Assembly: GCA_028279555.1 (NCBI GenBank)
Contig: JANQNO010000005.1
Coordinates: 124,001-188,000, forward strand
Reading direction: 5' to 3'
Length of the DNA stretch: 64,000 nt
DNA from: Sphingorhabdus sp.
Lineage (GTDB): Bacteria; Pseudomonadota; Alphaproteobacteria; Sphingomonadales; Sphingomonadaceae
The translations under genes and the position numbers were made by a program. Under the pieces are notes generated by a model. It was not told where the DNA came from. It searched no databases and saw nothing but the letters and a program-made list of their open reading frames with translations. Positions 10,875 through 18,995 of the stretch are shown one piece after another; the stretch's first letter is position 1, and the number at the start of each line of letters is the position of its first letter.

Positions 10875-11386
10875 GATGCTTCATTTCCACGCATCAGGCC
10901 CACGACGCCGGTCCGGCCAACCTCGACAAGGCCAACCTCGCGCATCAGCGCAACGAATGTGTCGATTTTCGCTGGCCCCCCGGTAATCTCGAAGACAAAG
11001 CTGGAGACTGTCGCATCGATGACCCGCGCCCGGTAGATATCTGCTAGTCGCATCGCCTCGACGCGTTTGTCGCCCGCGCCAGAAACCTTGACCAGTGCCA
11101 GCTCGCGCTCGACATGGGGGCCTGCTTCGGTAAGGTCAGTGACCTTGTGCACGGGAACCAGCCGCTCGCATTGCGCAATAATCTGGTCAATAACCGGCGG
11201 CGGGCCGCTGGTGACGATCGTGATCCGGCTTGTCGAGCGGTCTTCATCGATGTCGGCCACGGTCAGGCTGTCGATATTGTATCCGCGCGAGGTAAACATG
11301 CCCGCGATTCGTGCAAGCGTCCCCGCCTCGTTGTCGACTGTGAGCGTCAAAACATGCCGCTCGCTGGCTTCCTGTTTGATATGCAT
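10871..11386 (-). CDS. ilvN: Acetolactate synthase small (regulatory) subunit
   Basis: 171 residues: an N-terminal ACT domain (about 12-85, HVLTLTVDNEAGTLARIAGMF) that binds valine for feedback control, and the C-terminal ALS small-subunit domain (RELALVKV to the end). ATG 11386 is chosen because it lies right before the conserved start and is preceded by GGGGAAG; the open frame continues upstream through the palindromic repeat region, which is not coding-like. Its partner ilvB is upstream, separated by a 169-base gap filled with hairpins. Confidence 0.95.
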
Positions 11387-11397
11387 GGCTACTTCTT

Positions 11398-11519
11398 CCC
11401 CTCCCGCTTGCGGGAGGGGACTGAGGGGTGGGTGTAAGCGGGTATTATGCCCACCCCACTGCGACTTACCAGCGCGGCGCACTGGTAAGTCTCGTTGCCC
11501 CTCCCGCTTGCGGGAGGGG
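11398..11519. repeat. REP-like cluster: two identical palindromes flanking two more hairpins
   Basis: Two identical 22-base palindromes (arms CCCCTCCCGC / GCGGGAGGGG around TT) start exactly 100 bases apart, at 11398 and 11498. Between them are a GGGGTGGG...CCCACCCC stem (11425-11457) and an ACTTACCAG...CTGGTAAGT stem (11464-11490). The layout resembles a paired REP (BIME-like) element. It fills the ilvB-ilvN gap, where folded RNA could set the ratio of the two subunits or end part of the transcripts. Confidence 0.8.
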
Positions 11520-11555
11520 AGCATGTCATATCTTTCGCTATAACTGTGCCAACCA

Positions 11556-13292
11556 TCACACCAAAGCCTTCGCTTCATCATCCATCGTTCCGGAAACCTC
11601 GTCGGAATGCAGGATCATTTCGGTATGTGCCGCGCCAGAGGGGATCATTGGGAAGCAGTTGGCCTCCTTGGTCACGCGACAATCGACCATCACCGGCCCG
11701 TCATGATCGATCATCGCCTGTATGCCGCTATCCAGATCACCCGGTTTCTCAATGCAGATGCCTTTCCAGCCATAGCTTTCGGCCAAGGCAACGAAATCGG
11801 GAAGGCTATCGGAATAGCTGCTCGAATAGCGTCCTTCATAGGTCAGCTCCTGCCACTGTCGCACCATTCCCATCCACTGATTATTGAGAATGAAGATTTT
11901 GACCGGCAAGCGATATTGCGTTGCGGTTCCCATTTCCTGAATATTCATCTGGATCGAGGCTTCGCCGGCAATATCGATAACCAGCGCGTCGGGCATGCCC
12001 ATTTGCGCGCCGATGGCCGCAGGCATGCCATAGCCCATAGTGCCCAGCCCGCCGCTGGTTAGCCATCTGTTGGGATCGTCAAAATGAAAATGCTGTGCAG
12101 CCCACATCTGGTGCTGACCAACCTCAGTTGTGATGATCGGGTTTCTGTCCTTGGTCAGCTCGTGGAGCCGCTGAACCGCGAGCTGCGGCATAATTTCGGT
12201 TTTGTGTTCTGGATAGTTAAGACATTCGACGGCGCGCCAACCCTTGATCCGCGACCACCATTCATCAAGCGGCTGCGGCTTGGTCTTGCGCGATTTCCAG
12301 ACATCGACCATCTGCTGAATTGCTTGCCCGGCATCGGCAACAATGCCCAGATCGACAGGCACGGTCTTGTTGATCGAACTGCGGTCGATGTCGACATGAA
12401 TTTTTGTCGAATGGGGCGAGAATGCATCCAGCCGCCCGGTGACCCGATCGTCGAAACGCGCGCCCAGACAGAGCATCAGGTCACACTGGTTCATCGCCAT
12501 ATTGGCTTCATAGGTGCCATGCATGCCCAGCATGCCGAGCCATTTGTCGTCCGAGGCGGGAAAGGCACCGAGGCCCATCAGGGTTGATGTAACAGGCGCG
12601 CCGGTTAGTTCGGCGAGTTCGCGCAGCGCCGCGCTCGCTTTCGGTCCCGAATTGATGATGCCGCCGCCTGTATACAGGATCGGGGCCTTCGCCTTGGAGA
12701 GAAGCTCGACGGCCTGAGTGATCTTGCCGAAATCGGCCTTGTCGGCAGGTTTGTGGCGATTTCGCGCCGGTGTTTTCTCACTGGTCACGGCAACCTGCAC
12801 ATTCTTTGGAATGTCGACAACGACCGGGCCGGGCCGCCCCCGCGTTGCCAGATCGAATGCTTCGGCAATGACGGAATTCAGGTCGGCCGGGTCCTTGACC
12901 AGATAATTATGTTTCGAGCAGTGGCGGGTGATTCCCACCGTGTCGGCTTCCTGAAAGGCGTCGGAGCCGATGAGATTGGTCGCAACCTGCCCAGTGATTA
13001 CCACCATCGGAATGCTGTCGAGAAAGGCGTCGGCGATCCCGGTCACCGCGTTGGTTGCACCGGGGCCGGAGGTAACGAGCACGACGCCGGGTTTTCCGGT
13101 CGCACGGGCATACCCTTCCGCGGCATGTGCTGCGCCGGCCTCATGCCGGACGAGGACATGGCGGATCTTCGAATGCTCGAACAGCGTGTCGTAAATCGGC
13201 AGCACTGCGCCGCCGGGATAGCCAAAGACGACCTCCACACCCTCAGCAATGAGGGATTCGATGAGTATATCTGCGCCCGATTTTTCTCGCAC
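11556..13292 (-). CDS. ilvB: Acetolactate synthase large (catalytic) subunit
   Basis: ThDP- and FAD-dependent enzyme joining two pyruvates, or pyruvate with 2-ketobutyrate. 578 residues with three domains: N-terminal Pyr domain containing the catalytic Glu (in VRHEAGAAHAAEGYAR, about 50), central FAD domain, and C-terminal PP domain. The Mg-ThDP motif reads AGEASIQMN...LNNQWMG instead of the usual GDGS/GDAS, with Glu in place of Asp around residue 445. Start ATG 13292. Upstream DNA holds a 10-base perfect palindrome GTTATATAAC (13389-13398); I find no obvious Ile/Val/Leu leader peptide. Confidence 0.96.
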   Translation of the reverse strand: MREKSGADILIESLIAEGVEVVFGYPGGAVLPIYDTLFEHSKIRHVLVRHEAGAAHAAEGYARATGKPGVVLVTSGPGATNAVTGIADAFLDSIPMVVITGQVATNLIGSDAFQEADTVGITRHCSKHNYLVKDPADLNSVIAEAFDLATRGRPGPVVVDIPKNVQVAVTSEKTPARNRHKPADKADFGKITQAVELLSKAKAPILYTGGGIINSGPKASAALRELAELTGAPVTSTLMGLGAFPASDDKWLGMLGMHGTYEANMAMNQCDLMLCLGARFDDRVTGRLDAFSPHSTKIHVDIDRSSINKTVPVDLGIVADAGQAIQQMVDVWKSRKTKPQPLDEWWSRIKGWRAVECLNYPEHKTEIMPQLAVQRLHELTKDRNPIITTEVGQHQMWAAQHFHFDDPNRWLTSGGLGTMGYGMPAAIGAQMGMPDALVIDIAGEASIQMNIQEMGTATQYRLPVKIFILNNQWMGMVRQWQELTYEGRYSSSYSDSLPDFVALAESYGWKGICIEKPGDLDSGIQAMIDHDGPVMVDCRVTKEANCFPMIPSGAAHTEMILHSDEVSGTMDDEAKALV

Positions 13293-13408
13293 TGCCTTGT
13301 CCGTTTCCTTGACCGCGCCCGCCCGACCGGGCGCAGGCAGCGGCTATGCTGCGGTGCAACCGGAATGGCAAGACAGCGCTCGCTACTTGTTATATAACAC
13401 TATGTCAA

Positions 13409-14356
13409 TCAAGAAAGTTGAAATAAAGTTACAATCTTGTTGAAATTTGAACAATTTACTTCCTCACGCCATTTTGGCCAATGATCCGGCGGCTGATTGG
13501 AAAACCAGGTATATTGGCGCTTTGCATATTGCCGCGTGGCTGTCTGGGCGCGCCTGATCGCTTCTGCGCGCGATAACGTGCCTTCCAGCATTGCGGAAAT
13601 CTCCGGCACACCAATCGCACGCAGTATCGGTGCATCGGCTGGCAGGCCCAATGCAAGCAGAGCCTCGACTTCCTCGATTGCGCCCGCTTCCATCATCCCG
13701 CCGAAACGCCTGTCGCAGCGCGCATATATCCACTCGCGCGGCGGCAGCAGGATGAGCGGGCGCAGATCGATCTGCTCTCCTATCCCGCCTTCCTTGCGCT
13801 CTCGCCAGTGGATGATGCTTTTGCCGGTGGAGATCGCCACCTCCAACGCCCGCTTGATCCGGCTGTCATCATTCGGGTTCAGCTTTTCGGCGGCGGCAGC
13901 ATCGACCGGCTGCAGTCTCCGCCATGCCTCGGCCGTCGCCATCGCCCGAACATCCGCGCGGGTTGCAGGATCGATATCGGGCACTGGCGCGATACCCTCC
14001 AGCAGCGTGCGCAGATATAGCCCGGTTCCGCCAACCAGGACGGGTAGGCGTCCCGCTTCCCAGGCCGCCTCGATCTCGCGCTTGGCGTCTGCCGCCCAAT
14101 CTGCAGCAGAGCAGCTTTCGTTGCCATCGCGATAGCCAAACAGCCGGTGCGGAGTGCTTGCCTGCTCTTCCGCTGTTGGCTGCGCGCTGAGTATTGGCAG
14201 ATGCGCATAGACTTGCGCGCTGTCAGCGTTGATGATCGTTGCGTCCTGCTGGCTCGCAAGCCGCAAAGCCAATGCGGTCTTGCCGCTCGCGGTGGGACCG
14301 GCAATAAGCGCGACGGTCTTTTTTTCCGCTGGATTCGAGGCGACAGGATTATTCAT
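13409..14356 (-). CDS. miaA: tRNA dimethylallyltransferase
   Basis: Adds the dimethylallyl group to A37 of tRNAs reading UNN codons. 315 residues from ATG 14356; P-loop GPTASGKT at 20-27, then INADSAQVYAHLPILSAQP (substrate/tRNA-binding region), VGGTGLYLR and the C-terminal QTATRQYAKRQYTWF signature. The open frame continues 89 codons upstream but that part is antisense to serB. No alternative ATG, GTG or TTG fits between the chosen start and the P-loop, so the start codon overlaps that of serB on the other strand. Confidence 0.95.
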   Translation of the reverse strand: MNNPVASNPAEKKTVALIAGPTASGKTALALRLASQQDATIINADSAQVYAHLPILSAQPTAEEQASTPHRLFGYRDGNESCSAADWAADAKREIEAAWEAGRLPVLVGGTGLYLRTLLEGIAPVPDIDPATRADVRAMATAEAWRRLQPVDAAAAEKLNPNDDSRIKRALEVAISTGKSIIHWRERKEGGIGEQIDLRPLILLPPREWIYARCDRRFGGMMEAGAIEEVEALLALGLPADAPILRAIGVPEISAMLEGTLSRAEAIRRAQTATRQYAKRQYTWFSNQPPDHWPKWREEVNCSNFNKIVTLFQLS

Positions 14357-15245
14357 GGCAATCGCGACCCTAATAGCAACAGGCGGGCTGGCAAGTGGCC
14401 ATGTTTCTGCGGCCGAAGACGCCTTGCGCGAAGCCGGGCTGAAACCGGCCGCGACAAGCTGGATCGACGATGGGTTGGCCGCCGATATTGTCTTTGAAGG
14501 CGATTTGGAGGCGGGGAGGGCTGCGCTGGCACCTATGCAGAGCGAAGCGGATATCTGCGCCCAGTCCGGCGCACATCGCCGCAAGAAGCTGCTGATTTCG
14601 GATATGGACAGCACGATGATCACCGTCGAATGTATCGACGAGCTGGCCGATTATGCAGGCATCAAACCACAGATTGCCGAAATCACCGAGTGCGCAATGC
14701 AGGGCGAGTTGGACTTTCAAGAGGCTTTGCGCGCGCGCGTCCAACTGCTCGCCGGGATGGATATCGCCCTGATCGATCGTTGTCTGACCGAACGGGTGAC
14801 GATGACGCCCGGCGGAAAAGCGCTGGTCGGCACCATGCGTGGATGGGGCGCGAGGACAATTCTGGTCTCCGGCGGCTTTACGCAATTTGCCGAGGTTGTG
14901 GCCGATGAGTTAGGCTTCGAGGACGTCTTCGCCAATATTCTTGAGACTGCTGGCGGCAAGCTGAGTGGCACGTTGGTGGGTTCCATTGTAGATGCCTCTG
15001 GCAAGGCTGAGCGGCTCGAAGCAATGGCGAGCAAACACAAAGTCGGTGGTGAGAATATTCTGGCGGTTGGCGATGGCGCGAATGACATTCCGATGATCCG
15101 CGCGGCGATCGACGGCGGCGGCCTCGGTGCGGCCTTTCATGCCAAACCCAAAGCTGCCGACGCCGCCAATTTTGCAGTTCGGCATAGCGACCTGACGGCG
15201 CTTCTCTATGCGCAGGGTATTCCGCGCAAGGAATGGGCGGCGTAG
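14355..15245 (+). CDS. serB: Phosphoserine phosphatase
   Basis: Last step of serine synthesis. 296 residues from ATG 14355: an N-terminal ACT-like region (1-70), then a HAD phosphatase domain with the nucleophile motif LLISDMDST (Asp83, Asp85), SGGFTQFA (motif II Ser) and GDGANDIPM (motif IV). AGGA about 9 bases upstream supports this start. The ATG shares two bases with the miaA ATG in a CATG, so each gene's 5' untranslated region must lie inside the other's coding sequence. Confidence 0.95.
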   Translation: MAIATLIATGGLASGHVSAAEDALREAGLKPAATSWIDDGLAADIVFEGDLEAGRAALAPMQSEADICAQSGAHRRKKLLISDMDSTMITVECIDELADYAGIKPQIAEITECAMQGELDFQEALRARVQLLAGMDIALIDRCLTERVTMTPGGKALVGTMRGWGARTILVSGGFTQFAEVVADELGFEDVFANILETAGGKLSGTLVGSIVDASGKAERLEAMASKHKVGGENILAVGDGANDIPMIRAAIDGGGLGAAFHAKPKAADAANFAVRHSDLTALLYAQGIPRKEWAA

Positions 15246-15268
15246 GAAATTCCGGCGCTTTGTGCTTA

Positions 15269-15360
15269 GGGCATGATCCACTCAAGCTGAGTCGTCACGC
15301 CCGCCCTGCGGCACCGAAGGGCTGGGGTGGCGGTTGGTTCAACTCAAGTGAGTCATGCTC
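15269..15360. repeat. Imperfect long inverted repeat between convergent genes
   Basis: GCATGATCCACTCAAG at the left pairs imperfectly with CTCAAGTGAGTCATGC at the right, and an inner CCGCC / GGCGG pair lies between, giving one long stem of about 92 bases with mismatches. It ends exactly at the stop codon of the next minus gene. It may act as terminator for serB or be a dispersed palindromic repeat. Confidence 0.55.
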
Positions 15361-16043
15361 TAGGCCAAACCAAGCGATTCGAGCTTTTCATCGAGATCGA
15401 CCGGAATTTCGGCGAGTATGTCGTGTTTCTTGTCTTCCCAAAGCGCGATGTCGCCATCGGGCGTTGCACCAATGTCGCTGAAATAGACATCGCGGCGGCG
15501 GATGAGATCGGCGATTTCTTCGCGGTAGAGGGCAACCATCGCCGTTAGAAAGCGATTGACAGTGATGTCCTCGGCAGTGTCGTCAACGTGATAAAGCGGC
15601 AGATGCTGGATAATCTTCTCTGCCGGATACAACCATTCGTCCGTGACCCAGCGGTTGGCGACAAACCACGCGCGCGGAATGCCGACATGATCGATCGAAA
15701 GACCGGCGACGTGAACGACGTTGGCGCGCTTTTCCGACTTATTGGCAGGCTCGGACCATGCGCCGCTATCATCCACCAGTTGCGTTCGGTGCAGGAACAG
15801 ATGGAAATGCCCATGCTCTGCCGGATCGCGATCACCCGGTTTATGAATATGATAGTACCAGCGCCCCAGTGTCGATTTGCTGCGTGCATCATTGTCGGGA
15901 TAATGCTCCCAGATTATCGGCTGTTCGCCATCGGGCAAAACGCGCTGCATCAGCGGCTTTCCTTCCGATGCCATGGTCATGATCGTTTCGATTACGATCT
16001 CTGCCGCGTCCTTGGCTTCCAATGGCTGTGGCGTTTTACTCAT
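15360..16043 (-). CDS. Uncharacterised His-rich protein, DUF6969-like
   Basis: 227 residues, no signal peptide or membrane segment. The core RWYYHIHKPGDRDPAEHGHF followed by HLFLHR (about 60-88) carries a cluster of histidines (HIH, EHGHFH) that could bind metal, followed by VVHVAGLSIDHVGIPRAWFVANRW. This reminds me of the DUF6969 family, but the name is from memory. ATG 16043 is chosen over a TTG four codons upstream. Function unknown; a metal-dependent enzyme is one possibility. Confidence 0.6.
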   Translation of the reverse strand: MSKTPQPLEAKDAAEIVIETIMTMASEGKPLMQRVLPDGEQPIIWEHYPDNDARSKSTLGRWYYHIHKPGDRDPAEHGHFHLFLHRTQLVDDSGAWSEPANKSEKRANVVHVAGLSIDHVGIPRAWFVANRWVTDEWLYPAEKIIQHLPLYHVDDTAEDITVNRFLTAMVALYREEIADLIRRRDVYFSDIGATPDGDIALWEDKKHDILAEIPVDLDEKLESLGLA

Positions 16044-16071
16044 AAAGCTCTGCAATCAGGGGTTTTCGCCA

Positions 16072-16110
16072 AAGAAAAAGGCTGGCGATGGATGCCACCG
16101 CCAGCCCTTT
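16072..16110 (-). terminator. Intrinsic terminator of the EGCAA-repeat lipoprotein gene
   Basis: On the minus strand GGCTGGCG pairs with CGCCAGCC around a short loop and is followed by TTTTTCTTT. It sits 24 bases after the stop codon at 16134 and ends the transcript before the next minus gene. Confidence 0.85.
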
Positions 16111-16133
16111 TCAAATTGGCTTTGTTCTGAAGC

Positions 16134-16424
16134 TTATTCAGATTTGGCAGCGCAACCTTCAGCAGCGGCGCAACCTTCCTTGGCAGCGCAACCTTCTTTG
16201 GCGGCACAACCTTCAGCAGCGGCGCAGCCTTCAGCGGCAGCACAGCCTTCAGCAGCGGCGCAGCCTTCAGTAGCGGCACAGCCTTCGGTTGCAGCGTCAG
16301 TCGCTTCTTCCGTTGCTTCTTCGGTAGCTTCAGCAGCTTCTTCAGCCTGGTTACCACATGCGGTGGTCGCCAGTGCCAGTCCGCCTGCAACGGCGAGCAT
16401 CGAAGCAAATTTTGCCTTCTTCAT
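16134..16424 (-). CDS. Lipoprotein with eight EGCAA repeats
   Basis: 96 residues. Signal sequence with lipobox LATTAC (lipidated Cys23), an Ala/Glu/Thr linker, then eight hexapeptide repeats EGCAA-x (x mostly A, T or K) from about residue 47 to the end, closing with KSE. That gives eight evenly spaced cysteines. In DNA the repeat is a near-perfect 18-base tandem array on this strand. GGAGG precedes the ATG and a clear terminator follows, so it is an expressed single-gene unit. I do not recognise the family; metal binding or thiol chemistry at the envelope is a guess from the regular Cys spacing. Confidence 0.8.
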   Translation of the reverse strand: MKKAKFASMLAVAGGLALATTACGNQAEEAAEATEEATEEATDAATEGCAATEGCAAAEGCAAAEGCAAAEGCAAKEGCAAKEGCAAAEGCAAKSE

Positions 16425-16595
16425 GATATACTTTCCTCCAATATTTCCCCGCGCAGGTAAATCAATTTAGCGCGTAAGCAGTCCCGACCCCTTGCCGAAA
16501 CCAGTGTGCGGTGCTGCCACGGAAAAAGCGTGGTTGCAAGCATTGATTCACCATTTTGACGATTTTTTTGTCGATGAAGCGTTTTTTTTGAGCGT

Positions 16596-17720
16596 TCAGC
16601 CGAGTGCTGTTTCTGGCTCAATGAAAGGTAAATCAAGGCTTTCGGCGACGGCCTTGCTGGTCACTTTGCCTTTGTGAATATTAAGCCCATCGAGCAACCC
16701 CGAACCGGTCGGGCTGTGCGCATGCATGGCATCCAGTCCCTGTTCGGCCAGCGCGAGCCCATAGGGTAGCGTAGCGTTGTTGAGCGCAGCGGCGCTCGTC
16801 TGCGGCACAGCGCCCGGCATATTGGCAACGCAATAGTGAATGATGCCATCAACGACGAAGGTCGGATCCTCATGCGTCGTGGGCTTGCTCGTTTCGAAGC
16901 AGCCGCCCTGATCGATCGCCACATCGACCAGAACTGAGCCGGGCTTCATGCTGCCCAGCATCTCTCGCGTCACGAGCTTTGGCGCGCTCGCTCCGGGGAT
17001 AAGCACAGCACCAATCACGGCATCGGCGACGCCGATTTCATGGTCGATGGTCTCCAGCGTGGAATAGCGGGTTTTGACCCGTCCATGGAACATCTCGTCT
17101 AGCTGCCTGAGGCGGGGAATCGACTTGTCTACAATGGTCACTTCCGCGCCTAGCCCGACCGCCATGCGCGCTGCATGCGTACCGACCACGCCGCCGCCCA
17201 GCACTGTAACCTTCCCGGCCTGGACGCCGGGAACGCCGCCAAGCAGAATTCCGGCCCCGCCTTCGCTGCGGCGCATGGCTTCACCCGCCGCTTCGATGGA
17301 GAGCCGTCCGGCGACCTCGCTCATGGGCGCGAGCAGCGGCAACGCGCCGCGTTCATCGGTGACGGTTTCGTATGCAATTGCCGTGCATCCGCTTTCGATC
17401 AGACCCTTGGCCTGATCGGGGTCGGGCGCAAGATGGAGATAGGTGAACAAGAGCTGCCCTTCACGCAGCTGGACCCATTCGCCGGGTTGCGGTTCCTTCA
17501 CCTTGACGATCATGTCGGCGCTTTTGAAAATTTCTTCGGCAGTATCGGCGATAATGGCCCCGGCCGCGCGGTAGGCATCGTCCGTGGCGAGGATGCCGTC
17601 GCCCGCTCCTGCCTGGACCGTCGCCGTGTGGCCGCGCGCTGTATATTCGCGCACGGCACCGGGCGTTAGCCCGACTCGGTATTCATGATTTTTTATCTCG
17701 CTGGGCACGCCGATATGCAT
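16596..17720 (-). CDS. ald: Alanine dehydrogenase
   Basis: NAD-dependent reversible deamination of L-alanine to pyruvate. 374 residues; N-terminal catalytic domain starting GVPSEIKNHEYRVGLTP (Arg15 contacts pyruvate), Lys in VKVKEPQP, His in YLHLAPD, then the Rossmann motif VLGGGVVGTHAA and MPGAVPQTSAAALNNATLPY near the C-terminus. All are conserved in Ald. No lrp-type regulator is next to it in this window. Upstream DNA (17721-17902) shows no further gene. Confidence 0.96.
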   Translation of the reverse strand: MHIGVPSEIKNHEYRVGLTPGAVREYTARGHTATVQAGAGDGILATDDAYRAAGAIIADTAEEIFKSADMIVKVKEPQPGEWVQLREGQLLFTYLHLAPDPDQAKGLIESGCTAIAYETVTDERGALPLLAPMSEVAGRLSIEAAGEAMRRSEGGAGILLGGVPGVQAGKVTVLGGGVVGTHAARMAVGLGAEVTIVDKSIPRLRQLDEMFHGRVKTRYSTLETIDHEIGVADAVIGAVLIPGASAPKLVTREMLGSMKPGSVLVDVAIDQGGCFETSKPTTHEDPTFVVDGIIHYCVANMPGAVPQTSAAALNNATLPYGLALAEQGLDAMHAHSPTGSGLLDGLNIHKGKVTSKAVAESLDLPFIEPETALG

Positions 17721-17902
17721 CGGAAGTCTCCTGAATTTCGATGCTGCCGGAATAGCGCCAAAGCGAGGCTGCGTCGAGCGAATCCGGTGAGATCAGTGCG
17801 CCAGCATACCGCTGAAAATTTGCGGTATGCCAGCGGGCAAAATTGCGCAAGAAAGATATGCCGATTGCGCCATCGCCAAAAGGAAAATTGTTTGGGTGGC
17901 TT

Positions 17903-17936
17903 CAAAGAAACAGCCGCCCGGGTTTCCCCGGACGGC
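17903..17936 (-). terminator. Intrinsic terminator of the TorF-like porin gene
   Basis: On the minus strand GCCGTCCGGG pairs with CCCGGGCGGC (one mismatch) around GAAA and is followed by TGTTTCTTTG. It begins 27 bases after the porin stop codon. Confidence 0.75.
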
Positions 17937-17963
17937 CGCAATTGGAAATCTACCTGCTTGCAA

Positions 17964-18734
17964 TCAGAATTCGACGCCGAGCGTGAAGATGATTGCCGAA
18001 TCGGTAAAGTCATTCTGGGATGGCGAATCGTCGGTGTCGGTATATTTGATCCCCGCGGTCAAATTCTCGGTGATCACGAGATCTGCTCCTATGGCCCAAT
18101 CGATATAGCTATCATCTGCACCCTGAAGCGTGGCCAGAAAGCTGTCGCCCTTGGAAAAGCCGATATGGCCGTTCAGCGTGACCGGCGTGCCCGGAATACC
18201 AACCCCGACATCAGTGTGGATATACAGATTGTCCTGATTGGCGAGAGCGCTTTGCCCGCTCCAGCTATAGGCGAGGCCTACGGTGGTTTCGACCGGACCG
18301 ACAGTTCCAGAGAGCGAAGCATAAGGTTCAAAGAAATCCGTGGCACCGCCGCCGACACCGCCCGCATCGGGATAGAAATAATAGAGCAGGCCCACATCGA
18401 GTTCCAGACCGCTGGTAACCTCGCCCGACCAGCCTCCATAGATGTCGATCTCCGTGCCGCCGGCAAAGTTGATCGAGGAACCCCAGGTGCCGATATAAAA
18501 GCCGCTGTCATGCGATACGTCGATGCCGCCCTGTATGGCGAAATCGCCGCCCGATTGCGCGACCCCGCGAAAACGATAGTCGGATGTGACCGCTGCGTTG
18601 CCCGAGACGGAGATGCCGCTGGCGGGCGGATCGGTATCGCTGCCACCTTCGTCCTGCGCGTAGACGGGGGAAGCCCACAAAGCAGCCAATCCGGCAGCAG
18701 CGAGAAGCGTTTTTTTGGAAAGTTTGGTTCGCAT
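17964..18734 (-). CDS. TorF family putative outer-membrane porin
   Basis: 256 residues with a clean signal peptide ending ASPVYAQ. The mature part is a repeated Gly/aromatic beta-strand pattern: GNAAVTSDYRFRGVAQSGGDFAIQGG at the start is the hallmark of this family (gcw_chp), and the chain ends with FTLGVEF, a C-terminal aromatic as in outer-membrane barrels. The family is assigned to outer-membrane proteins of unknown substrate. An 8-2-8 palindrome lies 15-32 bases before the start codon. Confidence 0.85.
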   Translation of the reverse strand: MRTKLSKKTLLAAAGLAALWASPVYAQDEGGSDTDPPASGISVSGNAAVTSDYRFRGVAQSGGDFAIQGGIDVSHDSGFYIGTWGSSINFAGGTEIDIYGGWSGEVTSGLELDVGLLYYFYPDAGGVGGGATDFFEPYASLSGTVGPVETTVGLAYSWSGQSALANQDNLYIHTDVGVGIPGTPVTLNGHIGFSKGDSFLATLQGADDSYIDWAIGADLVITENLTAGIKYTDTDDSPSQNDFTDSAIIFTLGVEF

Positions 18735-18748
18735 AGGTTAAGCCTTTC

Positions 18749-18766
18749 ACGTAAATAAATTTACGT
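18749..18766. promoter_or_regulatory. Palindrome upstream of the porin gene, possible operator
   Basis: ACGTAAATAAATTTACGT has perfect 8-base arms around AA. It lies between the putative AAAGG ribosome-binding site of the porin gene and any promoter, so it could be an operator or an mRNA 5' hairpin. No regulator gene is adjacent. Confidence 0.45.
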
Positions 18767-18995
18767 TCCGCCCGCGAACCAGTCCGGTTGTCATTTTATT
18801 GCGCCAGCTTTGCCGGTCACAGACAATCTCAAAACCAATTGCCTTCTAGCTGCACGATTCTGTTGCGCTGCACAATAGAAAATGCGGCAGCCATGGCACC
18901 ATAGTTCACTTTTGTTGTATTATGGCCACAAGGAGACCGGCCGCATGGCGGAAATATCGGACAGCAATTTTGCTGTTTCGCTGTTCAGGACAGCA

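Noticed and set aside
11387-11581. Extended N-terminus for IlvN through the repeat region
   Set aside because: The extra residues are translations of palindromic repeats and ACT domains start right after ATG 11386.
16040-16408. Lys/Leu/Pro-rich repeat frames overlapping the EGCAA lipoprotein gene in other frames
   Set aside because: They are other readings of the 18-base tandem array; only the 16134-16424 frame has a signal peptide and ribosome-binding site.
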